The notes beneath the pieces were generated by a model. It searched no databases, was not told the DNA's origin, and saw only the letters and a program-made list of their open reading frames with translations. The position numbers were made by a program, and so were the translations under genes. Of a stretch of 64,000 nt of DNA, positions 1 to 8,640 are shown in pieces; the first letter of the stretch is position 1; each line of letters begins with the position of its first letter. Origin of the DNA: Brevibacterium album DSM 18261 (GTDB lineage Bacteria > Actinomycetota > Actinomycetes > Actinomycetales > Brevibacteriaceae); assembly GCF_000426445.1 (NCBI RefSeq), contig NZ_AUFJ01000009.1, forward strand, positions 62,001 through 126,000. Reading direction: 5' to 3'.

Positions 1-150
1 ACGGGCGGCCAGCTGCGCCGGTGAGGCGGCATCGGGGAGGATCTCGGCCAGAGCGCGATCGTCACCGGAGCGCCATTCGCGGAGGACCACGCCGGCGGGC
101 AGAGCCGGTTCTCCGGGGACGGGCGGCGTGGGAGGAGTCGTGGAGGTCAT
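1..150 (-). CDS. Partial CDS at window edge, possibly a GNAT acetyltransferase
   Basis: An open frame on the minus strand starts with ATG at 150 and runs off the left edge without a stop (50 codons seen). The N-terminus is proline/threonine-rich, followed by LPAGVVLREWRSGDDRALAE. A hydrophobic strand followed by an arginine and then an acidic-arginine helix start is how many GNAT N-acetyltransferases begin, but 50 residues are too few to prove the family. It is divergent from the nucleoside phosphorylase with only 29 bp between starts, so the two promoters must overlap. ATG at 159 is an alternative start. Confidence 0.45.
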   Translation of the reverse strand, partial: MTSTTPPTPPVPGEPALPAGVVLREWRSGDDRALAEILPDAASPAQLAAR

Positions 151-165
151 GGGCGTCATCTCCGG

Positions 166-171
166 TACTGT
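166..171 (+). promoter_or_regulatory. Putative -10 (TACTGT) for the nucleoside phosphorylase
   Basis: TACTGT fits the actinobacterial TANNNT -10 and lies 8 nt before the ATG at 180. No Shine-Dalgarno sequence lies between them, so a leaderless or near-leaderless transcript is inferred. Confidence 0.4.
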
Positions 172-179
172 CTGGGACT

Positions 180-1070
180 ATGAGCGCAAGCGAACTCGTC
201 GATCCTATCGCCGCGGCCGCCGAGGCCGCAGACATCATCAATTCCCGCGCGGGCATCGCCCGGCACGACATCGCCCTCGTCCTCGGCTCCGGCTGGGGAG
301 GAGCGGCCGATCTCCTGGGCGAGACCGTCTCGGAGATCCCCGCCGAGGAGGTCCCCGACTTCCATGCGCCCTCCGTCCCCGGCCACGGCGGCACGCTGCG
401 CACCATCCGCCTGGAGAACGGCGCCCATGTGCTCGTCCTCGGCGCCCGCCGTCACTTCTACGAGGGCAGGGATGCAGTCGCGACCGCCCACGGCGTCCGG
501 ACCGCCGCCGCGGCGGGCTGCTCCACGCTCGTGCTCACCAACGGGTGCGGCGGCCTGCGCACCGAGCACGGCCCCGGCTCCGTGGTGCTCCTGAGCGATC
601 ACATCAATCTCACGGGAGCCACGCCCCTGCAGGGCGCCACCTTCGTGGACCTCACCGACCTCTACTCGTCCCGTCTGCGCGCGCTCGCCCGCGAGATCGA
701 CCCCGAGCTGCCCGAGGGCGTGTACGCCCAGTTCACGGGCCCGCAGTACGAGACTCCGGCCGAGGTGCGCATGGCCAAGGTCCTCGGGGCCGACCTCGTG
801 GGCATGTCCACCGCGCTCGAGGCGATCGCGGCTCGCCATGCGGGCATGGAGATCATGGGCATGTCGCTCGTGACCAACCTCGCCGCGGGCATCCAGGAGA
901 CGCCGCTGAGCCATGCCGAGGTCATCGAGGCCGGGCAGGCCGCGGCGCCCCGCATCGCGAAGCTGCTGGCCGATGTCACCCGGAGGATCGCCCGGGAGCT
1001 CGAGCCCGCGGCCGGGAACGCTCCGGTGGAACAGTCCTCCGCCACAGCGGCGAGCACGACGGAGGCCTGA
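180..1070 (+). CDS. punA: Purine nucleoside phosphorylase, trimeric type
   Basis: This 296-aa protein should phosphorolyse purine (deoxy)nucleosides to free base and (deoxy)ribose-1-phosphate in the cytosol. It carries the trimeric PNP (PF01048, PNP/MTAP class) hallmarks: GSGWG near residue 36 and GHGG near 68 for phosphate; RRHFYEG near 90; TNGCGG near 120; GPQYETPAE near 187 with base-contacting Glu191; GMSTALEA near 208; and VTNLAAG with Asn233. Length is close to the family norm apart from an Ala/Thr-rich tail of about 25 residues. The start at 180 is chosen because the family N-terminus begins here and a -10 element lies just upstream. The next gene begins 1 nt after the stop, so the two are probably co-transcribed. 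Confidence 0.93.
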   Translation: MSASELVDPIAAAAEAADIINSRAGIARHDIALVLGSGWGGAADLLGETVSEIPAEEVPDFHAPSVPGHGGTLRTIRLENGAHVLVLGARRHFYEGRDAVATAHGVRTAAAAGCSTLVLTNGCGGLRTEHGPGSVVLLSDHINLTGATPLQGATFVDLTDLYSSRLRALAREIDPELPEGVYAQFTGPQYETPAEVRMAKVLGADLVGMSTALEAIAARHAGMEIMGMSLVTNLAAGIQETPLSHAEVIEAGQAAAPRIAKLLADVTRRIARELEPAAGNAPVEQSSATAASTTEA

Positions 1071-1071
1071 G

Positions 1072-3210
1072 ATGGCGGCGGAGTCCGGACGGAGCGCGGA
1101 GCAGGCGGGCACAGGCGGGGGCGCCCGCCCGGACGGTGAGCGCGCGGAGGTGGAGCACCCGGACGAGAGCACCGACCCGGAGGCAGCGCATCCGACCAGC
1201 GAGTTCCCGAACACAGCGCAGCCGAACAGCGCGCACCCCGGAGCACATTCGGGCGGCACCGCGGTCGGGAGCCCGGGCACCGCGCCTCGCGTGCACGCGG
1301 GCTTCACCTCCGGGTTCGACCCCGAGGTGGTCCGCGCCTGGATCGCCGACGATCCGGACCCCGCCGCCCGCACCGAACTCGGCGATCTGCTCCGGACGGC
1401 GCTCGAGGAGCCCGGCGAGGCCTCCGCCGCCGCGCTCTCCGAGCTGAGCGACCGGTTCTCCGGTCCCCTCGAGTTCGGCACCGCCGGACTGCGCGGAGAG
1501 GTCGCGGCCGGCCCGCACCGGATGAATCGGGCCGTGGTCATCCGCGCCGCCGCCGGGCTCTCCGCCTTCCTGCAGGAGCACACGCAGGACGGCTCCGCTG
1601 CTCCGTTCTCCGTCGTGATCGGCTGCGATGCGCGCCGCGGCTCCGCGGACTTCGCCCATGACACCGCCGCCGTCGTCACCGCCGCCGGCGGGCGCGCACT
1701 CCTGCTGCCCCCGCAGCTGCCCACTCCGCTCACCGCCTTCGCCGTCCAGCACCTCTCCGCGGACGCCGGCGTCATGGTGACCGCGAGCCACAATCCTCCG
1801 CGGGACAACGGCTACAAGGTCTACCTGGGCGCACGCCCGCTCCGGGCCCTGGGCGGGGACGCCGAGGCCGCCGCGGGAGCCGGCGCGCAGATCGTCCCGC
1901 CCGCCGATGCCCTCATCGCGGCACGGATCGCCGCCGTGCCCTCGGTGGGGCAGACTCCGCGGACGGACCCTGCATCGGCCGATCCCGCGGTCCTGGAGCG
2001 CTGGGTCCAGCTGGACGAGACGATCGTCGAGTCGTACCTCGAATCGGTGGCCGGCCTCGGCGTCCGGGCGCATCCCTCCGGTCCGCTGCGCATCGTCACG
2101 ACCGCCCTGCACGGCGTGGGGGCCTCGACCCTCGCCCGCGCGCTCGACCGTGCAGGCTTCTCCGATGTCCATCCCACGCTCTCGCAGGCCGAGCCTGACC
2201 CCGACTTCCCCACGGTCGCCTTCCCCAACCCGGAGGAGGACGGGGCGCTGGATGAGGTCGTCGCCGTGGCGGAGAGGGTCGGGGCCGATCTCATCATCGC
2301 CAACGACCCGGATGCCGACCGGTTCTCCGCCGCGATCCCCTCTCCCGACGGCTCCGGCTGGTACCAGCTCTCCGGCGACGAGGTCGGCCTCCTCCTCGGG
2401 GAGGCGGCGGCCCTCCGTCTCAGCCGCGGCCCGGACCCGAGCCGGGAACCCGGCACAGGTGCGAGCGCGAGCACGGGGTCCGAGGCGGGAGTGCGCGCGC
2501 GTCAGACCGCGAACGCGGAGCAGACCGCAGGCACTGGACAGAACACCGGGCAGGAGACGGCAGCCGGCCCTGTCATCGCGAACTCGATCGTGTCCTCGCG
2601 CGGGCTGGCCGCGGTCGCGGCCCATCACGGGCTGACTCACCGGAACTCGCTCACGGGCTTCAAGTGGATCTCACGGGTGCCGGGTCTGGCCTACGGCTAC
2701 GAGGAAGCCCTCGGCTACTGCGTGGACCCGGCCCATGTCCGCGACAAGGACGGCATCAGCGCGGCCCTGCTCTTCGCCGCCCGCGCCTCCCAGCTGCGGG
2801 CCGGGGGATCCTCGATCGCCGCCGAGCTGCGCCGCATCCGCGCCCGCGACGGCGTCTTCCGCACCCGCCCCCTCACCTTCCGGCTCGAGGACACCTCCCT
2901 CATCGCAGCCGGCATGACCGCCCTGCGCGCCGCGCCGCCCGCCGAGCTGGGCGGCTCCCCCGTCGTCACGGTCGCCGACCTCGTCCACGGCTGGGAGGAC
3001 CTCGCCCCCACCGACGGCATGCTGCTCCTCTCCGCCGCCGGCGACCGGGTGATCGTGCGCCCCTCGGGCACCGAGCCCAAGCTCAAGTGCTACCTCGAGG
3101 CCGTCGAGCCGGTGACCGGAGGCACCTCGGGAGTGGACGCCGCGTGGGAGTCCGCAGGGCACCGGCTCACCGGCATCACCGGGGAGCTGCGGGCCTTCTT
3201 CCGGCTGTGA
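1072..3210 (+). CDS. Phosphosugar mutase, PGM2-like (possible phosphopentomutase)
   Basis: This 712-aa alpha-D-phosphohexomutase superfamily enzyme has the phosphoserine loop TASHNP (Ser239), followed by PRDNGYKVY as in the PGM2/YhxB branch. The metal loop DPDADR is at residues 412-417. The phosphate-binding motif RPSGTEPKLKCY lies near the C-terminus. It starts 1 nt after the PNP stop. Members of the PGM2 branch interconvert pentose-1- and pentose-5-phosphates as well as hexose phosphates, and no deoB is seen among the neighbouring salvage genes, so a phosphopentomutase role is inferred. It is longer than usual because of a disordered N-terminus (about 75 residues) and an Ala/Thr/Gln-rich insert around residues 450-502 just before the sugar-binding domain. 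ManB-type phosphomannomutase activity is the alternative. Confidence 0.88.
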   Translation: MAAESGRSAEQAGTGGGARPDGERAEVEHPDESTDPEAAHPTSEFPNTAQPNSAHPGAHSGGTAVGSPGTAPRVHAGFTSGFDPEVVRAWIADDPDPAARTELGDLLRTALEEPGEASAAALSELSDRFSGPLEFGTAGLRGEVAAGPHRMNRAVVIRAAAGLSAFLQEHTQDGSAAPFSVVIGCDARRGSADFAHDTAAVVTAAGGRALLLPPQLPTPLTAFAVQHLSADAGVMVTASHNPPRDNGYKVYLGARPLRALGGDAEAAAGAGAQIVPPADALIAARIAAVPSVGQTPRTDPASADPAVLERWVQLDETIVESYLESVAGLGVRAHPSGPLRIVTTALHGVGASTLARALDRAGFSDVHPTLSQAEPDPDFPTVAFPNPEEDGALDEVVAVAERVGADLIIANDPDADRFSAAIPSPDGSGWYQLSGDEVGLLLGEAAALRLSRGPDPSREPGTGASASTGSEAGVRARQTANAEQTAGTGQNTGQETAAGPVIANSIVSSRGLAAVAAHHGLTHRNSLTGFKWISRVPGLAYGYEEALGYCVDPAHVRDKDGISAALLFAARASQLRAGGSSIAAELRRIRARDGVFRTRPLTFRLEDTSLIAAGMTALRAAPPAELGGSPVVTVADLVHGWEDLAPTDGMLLLSAAGDRVIVRPSGTEPKLKCYLEAVEPVTGGTSGVDAAWESAGHRLTGITGELRAFFRL

Positions 3211-3318
3211 GCGGTGCCTGCTCCCGCCGACGGCAGGAGAGCGCGGGGACGACGGGAAGGCAGCGCCGAGAGCAGCACGCCCCCGATCACGAGGGCGCCG
3301 CCCCCGGCCGCCCCACTC

Positions 3319-3777
3319 TCAGTGCCGGCGGGCGATGATCCAGGTGAGCACGATCCAGGTGACGGACAGGGCGAAGGTCTGCCAGGCCAGGTAGATGCTC
3401 AGCGCCGACTGCTGCTCGCTCACGATCAGGACGACGAGAAGCGCGATGAGGCTGCCGATGACCGCGATGTCTCCCACCAGCGCGGTGGCACGCCTGCGGA
3501 TGTCCCGGTCCCGCTCGTCCGTGGGTTCGAAGAACGCGATGCGCAGGACGTCGCCGCTGCCGCTCGCCCGGATGACGACCGCCGCCGCGTACTGCAGCGC
3601 GCCGATCACGATGAGCAGGATGCTCAGATGCCAGCCGGTGGTCACCTGGAGGACGATTCCCGCCCCGATGAAGAGCGCAGCCGTGAAGGCGTTGTAGCCG
3701 GAGACCCGGAGCGCACTGAGCACCCGCCGGCCTCGGCCCGTGCCGCTCTCGTTCGCCCGGCCCTCATCCATCGACAT
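3319..3777 (-). CDS. Small four-helix membrane protein, unknown function
   Basis: This 152-aa protein has about four hydrophobic segments: AFTAALFIGAGIVL near 30, ILLIVIGALQYAAAVV near 53, a pair near 100-120, and LSVTWIVLTWIIA at the C-terminus. A charged loop in the middle contains FFEPTDERDRDIRRRA. I do not recognise a named family with certainty; the arrangement resembles DUF2178-like membrane partners of small HTH regulators. It overlaps the preceding HTH gene by 14 nt (ATG at 3777; ATG at 3771 is an alternative), so the pair is translationally coupled and the two proteins probably work together, for example as a membrane sensor or antagonist of the repressor. Confidence 0.75.
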   Translation of the reverse strand: MSMDEGRANESGTGRGRRVLSALRVSGYNAFTAALFIGAGIVLQVTTGWHLSILLIVIGALQYAAAVVIRASGSGDVLRIAFFEPTDERDRDIRRRATALVGDIAVIGSLIALLVVLIVSEQQSALSIYLAWQTFALSVTWIVLTWIIARRH

Positions 3778-3958
3778 CGAAGACCTCCTCCACTGTGCTT
3801 CCGAAGAAGCGGGCGAGATGCACAGCCAGCTTCAGGGAGGGATCATACCGGCCCTTCTCCAGGGAGTTGATCGTCTGCCGCGACACTCCCACGCTCTCGG
3901 CGAGGCCCTGCTGGGACAGACCCATCTCCGTCCTCAGCTCGCGAATTCTGCTGTCCAC
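3764..3958 (-). CDS. Small Cro/CI-type HTH regulator (YozG-like)
   Basis: With a GTG start at 3958 this is a 64-aa protein made of one helix-turn-helix domain: IRELRTEMGLSQQGLAESVG, then SRQTINSLEKGRYDPS and a C-terminal LARFFGSTVEEVF. That is the usual size and form of YozG-like Cro/CI regulators. The reading frame stays open upstream to an ATG at 4012, but that start would put codons through a palindrome and adds residues foreign to the family. It is divergent from the export gene at 4043 and coupled to the membrane protein downstream. The intergenic palindrome at 3993-4020 is the likely operator. Confidence 0.85.
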   Translation of the reverse strand: MDSRIRELRTEMGLSQQGLAESVGVSRQTINSLEKGRYDPSLKLAVHLARFFGSTVEEVFDVDG

Positions 3959-3992
3959 ATGGAAAGTGTATTTGACAAGCACCGGCACAGTA

Positions 3993-4020
3993 AAGCACGC
4001 TTGACATGTCAAACACGCTT
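3993..4020. promoter_or_regulatory. Imperfect 28-bp palindrome with perfect TTGACATGTCAA core
   Basis: The 12-bp core TTGACATGTCAA (4001-4012) is a perfect palindrome, extended to 11 of 14 matching positions in each arm. It sits between the divergent HTH gene (start 3958) and the export gene (start 4043). Each half contains TTGACA, so promoters on both strands may overlap it. This suits an autoregulatory operator for the small HTH protein. The operator role is inferred. Confidence 0.5.
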
Positions 4021-4042
4021 TCCACCCTCACAGGAGGCAGCC

Positions 4043-4669
4043 ATGGAGAATCTCCTCGGCTTCGCAGAGTCCTTCCCGCCGGCGCTCCAGTGGCTGGCCG
4101 TCATGCTCGTGAGCGCGATCCCGTTCGTCGAGTCCTATTTCGGGACGTTCCTCGGCATCCTCACCGGCGTGCCGGTGCCCGTGGCGATGCTCGCGGCGAT
4201 CATCGGCAACGGCGCCTGCATGCTCGTCCTGGTGCTCCTCGCCGATGCGGGCCGGAAGAAGGCGGTGAGCGCCTACCGCGCCCGGAAGCAGGCGGGTGCG
4301 CAGATGCAGGCGGGCGCCGAGCAGCCCGGCACGCCGTATGCGGGCGCTGACATGCAGGCCCCCGGTGCGTCCGGCGTCGCGTCCGCTCCCGGAGCTGCCG
4401 CAACGGGCGTCGCAACGGTGCCGGGGAGCGAGGAGCCGGAGCTCTCCCCGCGTCGCCAGAAGCTCAAGCGGGCGTTCGACCGCTACGGCGTCGCGGGTGT
4501 GAGCATCTTCGGCCAGGCGATCCTGCCCAGCCAGATCACCTCGGCGATGATGGTGGGCTTCGGCGCCAGCCGCAACGCCGTCATCGTCTGGCAGATCGTG
4601 GGCATCACCCTATGGTCGGGGCTGTTCGCGCTGCTTGCCCTCGGCGGAGTGAACATGCTGGCCCGCTGA
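4043..4669 (+). CDS. Small multidrug export protein (Sm_multidrug_ex family)
   Basis: This 208-aa integral membrane protein has the PF06695-type layout. Two N-terminal helices contain the conserved AIPFVESYFGTFLGI stretch, a third helix follows, and a C-terminal pair contains FGQAILPSQITSAMMVGFGA. A cytoplasmic loop of about 60 residues (roughly 85-145) is an Ala/Gly/Pro-rich low-complexity insert that homologues usually lack. The start is fixed by AGGAGG nine nt upstream of ATG 4043. It diverges from the HTH gene across a palindrome, so the HTH protein may control it. The multidrug label comes from family naming; substrates are unknown. Confidence 0.8.
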   Translation: MENLLGFAESFPPALQWLAVMLVSAIPFVESYFGTFLGILTGVPVPVAMLAAIIGNGACMLVLVLLADAGRKKAVSAYRARKQAGAQMQAGAEQPGTPYAGADMQAPGASGVASAPGAAATGVATVPGSEEPELSPRRQKLKRAFDRYGVAGVSIFGQAILPSQITSAMMVGFGASRNAVIVWQIVGITLWSGLFALLALGGVNMLAR

Positions 4670-4686
4670 AGCCCGTCCTCCATCCC

Positions 4687-4747
4687 GCCGAGTGAGCGGT
4701 TGCTGTCGGTTTCAGCGTCGCAGACCGACAGCAACCGCTCACTCGGC
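4687..4747. repeat. Long hairpin, TGTCGGT family copy 1
   Basis: Two perfect 24-nt inverted arms (4687-4710 and 4724-4747) enclose a 13-nt loop. The arm core is GAGTGAGCGGTTGCTGTCGG. It lies between the convergent export gene and deoC, and the right arm contains the deoC stop codon (4739-4741). It probably acts as a bidirectional terminator. Related copies are at 23353 and 24964. Confidence 0.85.
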
Positions 4748-5458
4748 GATTTCGGCGAGGATCGCGGCAGTGCCGGAGAGGCCCAGCCGGGAGGCGCCGG
4801 CATCCAGCATCTCCTGTGCCGCGGCGAGCGTGCGGATGCCCCCGGAGGCCTTCACCCCCAGGCGGTCGCCCACCGTCTCCCGCATGAGCCGCACCGCGTG
4901 GGCACTCGCCCCACCCGAGGGATGGAACCCCGTGGAGGTCTTCACGTAGTGGGCGCCCGCGGCCTCAGCCCGGCGGCAGGCCTCGACGATCTCCTCGTCC
5001 GTGAGCGCGGCCGACTCGATGATGACCTTGACGACAGCCGCACCCCTGGCAGCGGCCTCGGGGTCGCCCGCAGCCGCCGGCAGGCCCGCATCCTCAGCCG
5101 CGGCGGCGACGGCATCGACGACGCCCCGGACATCGGCCTCCACCGCGTCCCAGTCCCCGTCCTTGACGAGGCCCACATTCACGACCATGTCGACTTCGCG
5201 TGCGCCGTCGCCGACGGCGCGCGCCGCCTCGGCGGCCTTGACCTCCCCCTTCACCGCCCCGGAGGGGAACCCGCACACCGTCGCCACGATGAGCTCACCG
5301 GCGTCCGCAACGGGCAGCGCCGAGGGCGAGACGCAGATCGCGAGCACCCCCAGCTCTCGGGCCGAGGCGATGTGCGCGGCGAAGTCCCGTGAGGACGACT
5401 CCGGCTTGAGCAGCGTGTGGTCGACGCGGGCGGCCAGCTGTGCGGCGGTCAGGGTCAT
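4739..5458 (-). CDS. deoC: Deoxyribose-phosphate aldolase
   Basis: This 239-aa class I aldolase cleaves 2-deoxyribose-5-phosphate to glyceraldehyde-3-phosphate and acetaldehyde. Visible family features are DHTLLKPE near 13, EVDMVVN near 88, VKVIIE with Lys144, and YVKTSTGF with the Schiff-base Lys173, ending in the KASGGIRT phosphate loop. The ATG at 5458 is chosen because AGGAG lies 7 nt upstream; ATG at 5473 is possible. A short Ala/Gly-rich insert lies around residues 127-140. It follows deoA by 37 nt on the same strand, the classical deo pairing. Its stop codon lies inside the hairpin repeat. Confidence 0.93.
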   Translation of the reverse strand: MTLTAAQLAARVDHTLLKPESSSRDFAAHIASARELGVLAICVSPSALPVADAGELIVATVCGFPSGAVKGEVKAAEAARAVGDGAREVDMVVNVGLVKDGDWDAVEADVRGVVDAVAAAAEDAGLPAAAGDPEAAARGAAVVKVIIESAALTDEEIVEACRRAEAAGAHYVKTSTGFHPSGGASAHAVRLMRETVGDRLGVKASGGIRTLAAAQEMLDAGASRLGLSGTAAILAEIAE

Positions 5459-5495
5459 GGGGTCTCCTGTCATGAGAGGTGGGAGGGGAAGGCGC

Positions 5496-6782
5496 TCAGC
5501 CCACGCGGCCGAGGAGAACGGAGCCGCGGCCCGGCGAGCCCCAGCCGTCATAGGTGACAGCGCCGCGAAGCACCTCCAGCGCGCGGTCGAAGCGCTCGGG
5601 CTCGTCGGTGTAGAGGGAGAGCAGCGGCTCGCCGGCCTCGACGGCCTCGCCCACAGTCTTGTGGATGACGATGCCTGCGCCCGCCTGCACCGGATCCTCC
5701 TTCCGGGAGCGGCCCGCGCCCAGCCGCCACGAGGCGATCCCGAGGCACAGCGCGTCCATCTCGCGGACCACGCCCGAGCGCTCGGCCCGGACCACGTGCC
5801 GTTCCCGCGCGACGGGCAGTTTGGCGTCCGGGTCCCCTCCCTGGGCGGTGATCATCCGCCGCCAGGCGTCCATCGCGCGCCCGTCCTTGAGCGCGGCGGC
5901 GACGTCGTGACCGCCCTGGCCTGCGGCCTCCAGCATCTCCTGGGCCAGGGCCACCGTCAGCTCGACGACATCCGCCGGGCCGCCGCCCTCCAGGACCTCG
6001 ACGGCCTCCGCCACCTCGAGTGCATTGCCCACGGTCCGGCCCAGCGGCGCGGACATGTCGGTCAGCAGCGCGCTGGTGCGCACACCGGCGGAGGTGCCGA
6101 GATCGACCATGATCTCCGCGAGCTTCCGGGCGTCCTCGCTGCGCTTCATGAACGCCCCGGCGCCCACCTTGACGTCGAGCACGAGCGCCGAGGTGCCCTC
6201 CGCGATCTTCTTCGACATGATCGAGGAGGCGATGAGCGGGATGCAGTCGACGGTGCCGGTGATGTCGCGCAGGGCGTAGAGCTTCTTGTCCGCAGGCGCC
6301 AGGCCGGGCCCGGCCGCGCAGATCACGGCGCCGGGATCCTCGAGCCGTGCCATGAGCTCCTCCCGGCTGAGCTTCGCGCTCCAGCCCGGGATGGTCTCGA
6401 GCTTGTCCAGCGTGCCGCCCGTGTGGCCGAGGCCCCTGCCGGACAGCTGCGGCACGGCCGCGCCGAACACGGAGACGAGCGGCGCCAGCGGCAGCGTGAT
6501 CTTGTCCCCCACACCGCCCGTGGAGTGCTTGTCCACCGTGGGCCGGCTCAGCCCGGAGAAGTCGAGGCGGTCACCGGAGGCCACCATCGCCCGCGTCCAG
6601 TGCCGGATCTCGTCCATGCCCATGCCGCGCAGGTACACGGCCATCGCGAGCGCCGACATCTGCTCATCGGCGACCTCCCCGCGCGTGTAGGCGTCGATCA
6701 CCCAGCTGATCTGCTGACGGCTCAGCTCACCGCCGTCGCGCTTGGTCCTGATCACGTCCACTGCGTCGAATCGTTCCACCAT
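5496..6782 (-). CDS. deoA: Thymidine/pyrimidine-nucleoside phosphorylase
   Basis: This 428-aa enzyme phosphorolyses thymidine and deoxyuridine to base and deoxyribose-1-phosphate. The NP-II (glycosyltransferase family 3) layout is clear: an alpha-helical N-terminus; [10 protein letters not shown] at 85-94 for phosphate; and the signature [16 protein letters not shown] near 114-129. The C-terminal PYNP-C domain ends [16 protein letters not shown]. The start is fixed by GAGGAGGT upstream of ATG 6782. It is transcribed toward deoC. The 165 nt up to cdd hold a TACGAT element at 6821-6826 that could serve as an internal promoter. Confidence 0.94.
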   Translation of the reverse strand: MVERFDAVDVIRTKRDGGELSRQQISWVIDAYTRGEVADEQMSALAMAVYLRGMGMDEIRHWTRAMVASGDRLDFSGLSRPTVDKHSTGGVGDKITLPLAPLVSVFGAAVPQLSGRGLGHTGGTLDKLETIPGWSAKLSREELMARLEDPGAVICAAGPGLAPADKKLYALRDITGTVDCIPLIASSIMSKKIAEGTSALVLDVKVGAGAFMKRSEDARKLAEIMVDLGTSAGVRTSALLTDMSAPLGRTVGNALEVAEAVEVLEGGGPADVVELTVALAQEMLEAAGQGGHDVAAALKDGRAMDAWRRMITAQGGDPDAKLPVARERHVVRAERSGVVREMDALCLGIASWRLGAGRSRKEDPVQAGAGIVIHKTVGEAVEAGEPLLSLYTDEPERFDRALEVLRGAVTYDGWGSPGRGSVLLGRVG

Positions 6783-6820
6783 CGTGACCTCCTCGGGTCG
6801 GTCGTGCCGCGATGGGTCCG

Positions 6821-6826
6821 ATCGTA
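6821..6826 (-). promoter_or_regulatory. Putative -10 (TACGAT) for deoA-deoC
   Basis: On the minus strand TACGAT fits TANNNT and would start transcription about 32 nt before the deoA ATG, leaving room for the GAGGAGGT ribosome site. No convincing -35 is visible. It suggests deoA-deoC can be expressed apart from cdd and the transporter genes. Confidence 0.35.
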
Positions 6827-6947
6827 CTGCCCACAGGGCCGTCCCACACCCTTCGGCCGCACACGGATGCATTCCTGTGACCCCACGGCGGTTCGCAGGT
6901 ACCCGCAGGTCAGCCGCCCTGAGGGGCCAAACGGGCAGTCCGGGGCC

Positions 6948-7370
6948 TCAGCTCAGGTGAGCCGGCCCGAACGCCTCCGGCAGCACCTCGGACAGCGGCC
7001 GGATGCCCGAGGGCATGTCCAGCAGCAGCTCCGGTCCGCCGAACTCGAAGAGCAGCTGACGGCACCGCCCGCACGGCACGAGCGCGGCACCGGCCCCGTC
7101 CACGCAGGCGAAGCCCACGAGCCTGCCCCCGCCGGTGCGAGCGAGCTCGGAGACCAGCCCGCACTCGGCGCACAGCCCCAGGCCGTACGAGGCGTTCTCC
7201 ACATTGCAGCCGGTGACGATCCGCCCGTCGTCCACGACGGCCGCCGCGCCCACCGGATACTCCGAATAGGGGACGTAGGCCTGTGCCATCGCCTCCCGGG
7301 CGCGCACGCGCAGCTCCTCCCACGTCACCGCGGTGCCGGGCACGGCAGCGGTCGCGTCACTGCGCGCCAT
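6948..7370 (-). CDS. cdd: Cytidine deaminase, tetrameric type
   Basis: This 140-aa zinc enzyme converts cytidine and deoxycytidine to uridine and deoxyuridine, feeding DeoA. Zinc ligands and the catalytic glutamate are all visible: C67-A-E69 in NASYGLGLCAECG, and PCGRC with Cys100 and Cys103. Length matches the homotetrameric class. Its ATG (7370) lies inside the last codons of the upstream permease (14-nt overlap), so it is the distal gene of the nucleoside-transporter operon. Confidence 0.95.
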   Translation of the reverse strand: MARSDATAAVPGTAVTWEELRVRAREAMAQAYVPYSEYPVGAAAVVDDGRIVTGCNVENASYGLGLCAECGLVSELARTGGGRLVGFACVDGAGAALVPCGRCRQLLFEFGGPELLLDMPSGIRPLSEVLPEAFGPAHLS

Positions 7371-8640
7371 AGGGCTTCCCCGCAGCTGCCGGAGGCCGGA
7401 CCCGGCCGACGAAGCCGGCGACGGCGAAGATCGTGACGATGTAGGGGAGCATGAGCAGCAGATCGCTGGGGACCGGCGTCCCCATGGTGGAGAGGGTGTT
7501 GCCGAGGTTCCGCGCGAAGCCGAACAGCAGGGCCGCGGCGACCGCGCCCATGGGGCTCCACTTGCCGAGGATCATGGCGGCCAGGGCGATGTAGCCCTGT
7601 CCCGCGGACATCTCCTTGCCGAAGGCCAGGCCGGAGCCGATCGTGAAGAACGCCCCGCCGAGCCCCGCGATGCCGCCGGCGATGAGCGTGTTGACCACGC
7701 GCGAGCGGTTGACCCGGATGCCCACGGTGTCCGCAGCCTTGGGATGCTCGCCGATGGCGCGCGTGCGCAGGCCCCAGCGCGAGTGGAAGAGCAGCACGTG
7801 GATGACCGCGACGGCGGCGTACATGAGGTAGACGAGGATCGTCTGGTTGAAGAACACCGGACCGATCACGGGGATGTCCGCGAGCAGCGGGATCGGCACC
7901 GTCGGCAGGGACTGGCGCGCGTTCCAGGTCTCCGGGTTGGCGGTGAGGACCGTCGAGAACAGGAAGTTCGTGAGCCCCACGACGAGGACGTTGAGGACCA
8001 CGCCGATGATGATCTGGTCCACCCAGTAGCGGATGGCGAAGAAGGTCAGCAGCACCGCGACGAGCGCGCCGGCGATGGGCGCAGCCACGAGGCCCGCATA
8101 GGGATTGCGCAGCGCCGAGGCCACGACCGCGGCGAGGAAGGCGCCGGCGAGCAGCTGGCCCTCGATCGCGATGTTGATGATGCCCGAACGCTCTCCCACC
8201 AGGCCGCACATCGCGCCGAAGATCAGCGGTACGGACAGCGCCAGAGCACCCGCGAGCAGGGGCGTGACGGGGATCCTGCCGGTGTCCGCACCTGCCCAGG
8301 TGAGGAAGGCGAAGAGGAACAGCAGGCCGTAGACGACAGGGAACCAGACGCCGGGCTTCTCCCGCCGGGTCGCGAGCCACGCCGCCGCGGCGGCCATCAT
8401 GACGAGGACGATGCCCGCACCCACGGCGGTGGGCCAGGAGGAGACCGTGAGGTCCGGGACGGAGAAGAAGTCCCGGCCGGTGGAGAACGAGAAGACCGTG
8501 TGCCTGCCCGCGGCTCCCCCGAACAGCCCGAAGCCGAACAGGGTGAGCACGCCGAGCACGGCGTACACGACGGGGAGCTTCCAGTCGATGGGGGCGCGGA
8601 GGTCGGCGGTGAGCTGAGGAGTGGCGGCTGCGGTGGTCAT
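7357..8640 (-). CDS. Nucleoside ABC transporter permease (second)
   Basis: This 427-aa multi-pass protein of the branched-chain/nucleoside permease class (PF02653) has roughly ten hydrophobic segments and the family stretches FGAMCGLVGERSGIINIAIE and GIRVNRSRVVNTLIAGGIAG. It partners the permease at 8637 to form the membrane channel for the BMP lipoprotein and duplicated ATPase. The ATG at 8640 overlaps the upstream stop by 4 nt (ATGA), and its own end overlaps cdd. The arrangement matches NupNOPQ-type guanosine/nucleoside importers; exact substrates are inferred from the salvage neighbours. Confidence 0.9.
   Translation of the reverse strand: MTTAAATPQLTADLRAPIDWKLPVVYAVLGVLTLFGFGLFGGAAGRHTVFSFSTGRDFFSVPDLTVSSWPTAVGAGIVLVMMAAAAAWLATRREKPGVWFPVVYGLLFLFAFLTWAGADTGRIPVTPLLAGALALSVPLIFGAMCGLVGERSGIINIAIEGQLLAGAFLAAVVASALRNPYAGLVAAPIAGALVAVLLTFFAIRYWVDQIIIGVVLNVLVVGLTNFLFSTVLTANPETWNARQSLPTVPIPLLADIPVIGPVFFNQTILVYLMYAAVAVIHVLLFHSRWGLRTRAIGEHPKAADTVGIRVNRSRVVNTLIAGGIAGLGGAFFTIGSGLAFGKEMSAGQGYIALAAMILGKWSPMGAVAAALLFGFARNLGNTLSTMGTPVPSDLLLMLPYIVTIFAVAGFVGRVRPPAAAGKPYGAQ

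Noticed and set aside
156..1808. Long antisense open frames over real genes, here opposite PNP and the mutase; similar ones at 5001-7436, 22571-25267 and 26421-28253
   Set aside because: They arise because high-GC coding DNA rarely contains stops on the other strand. Their translations are Arg/Pro/Ala-rich without domains, and the opposite strand has a well-supported family protein.
4687..4747. Hairpins as insertion-sequence ends or attachment sites
   Set aside because: No transposase or integrase gene and no convincing target-site duplications are visible around any copy; they are treated as hairpin repeats or terminators instead.
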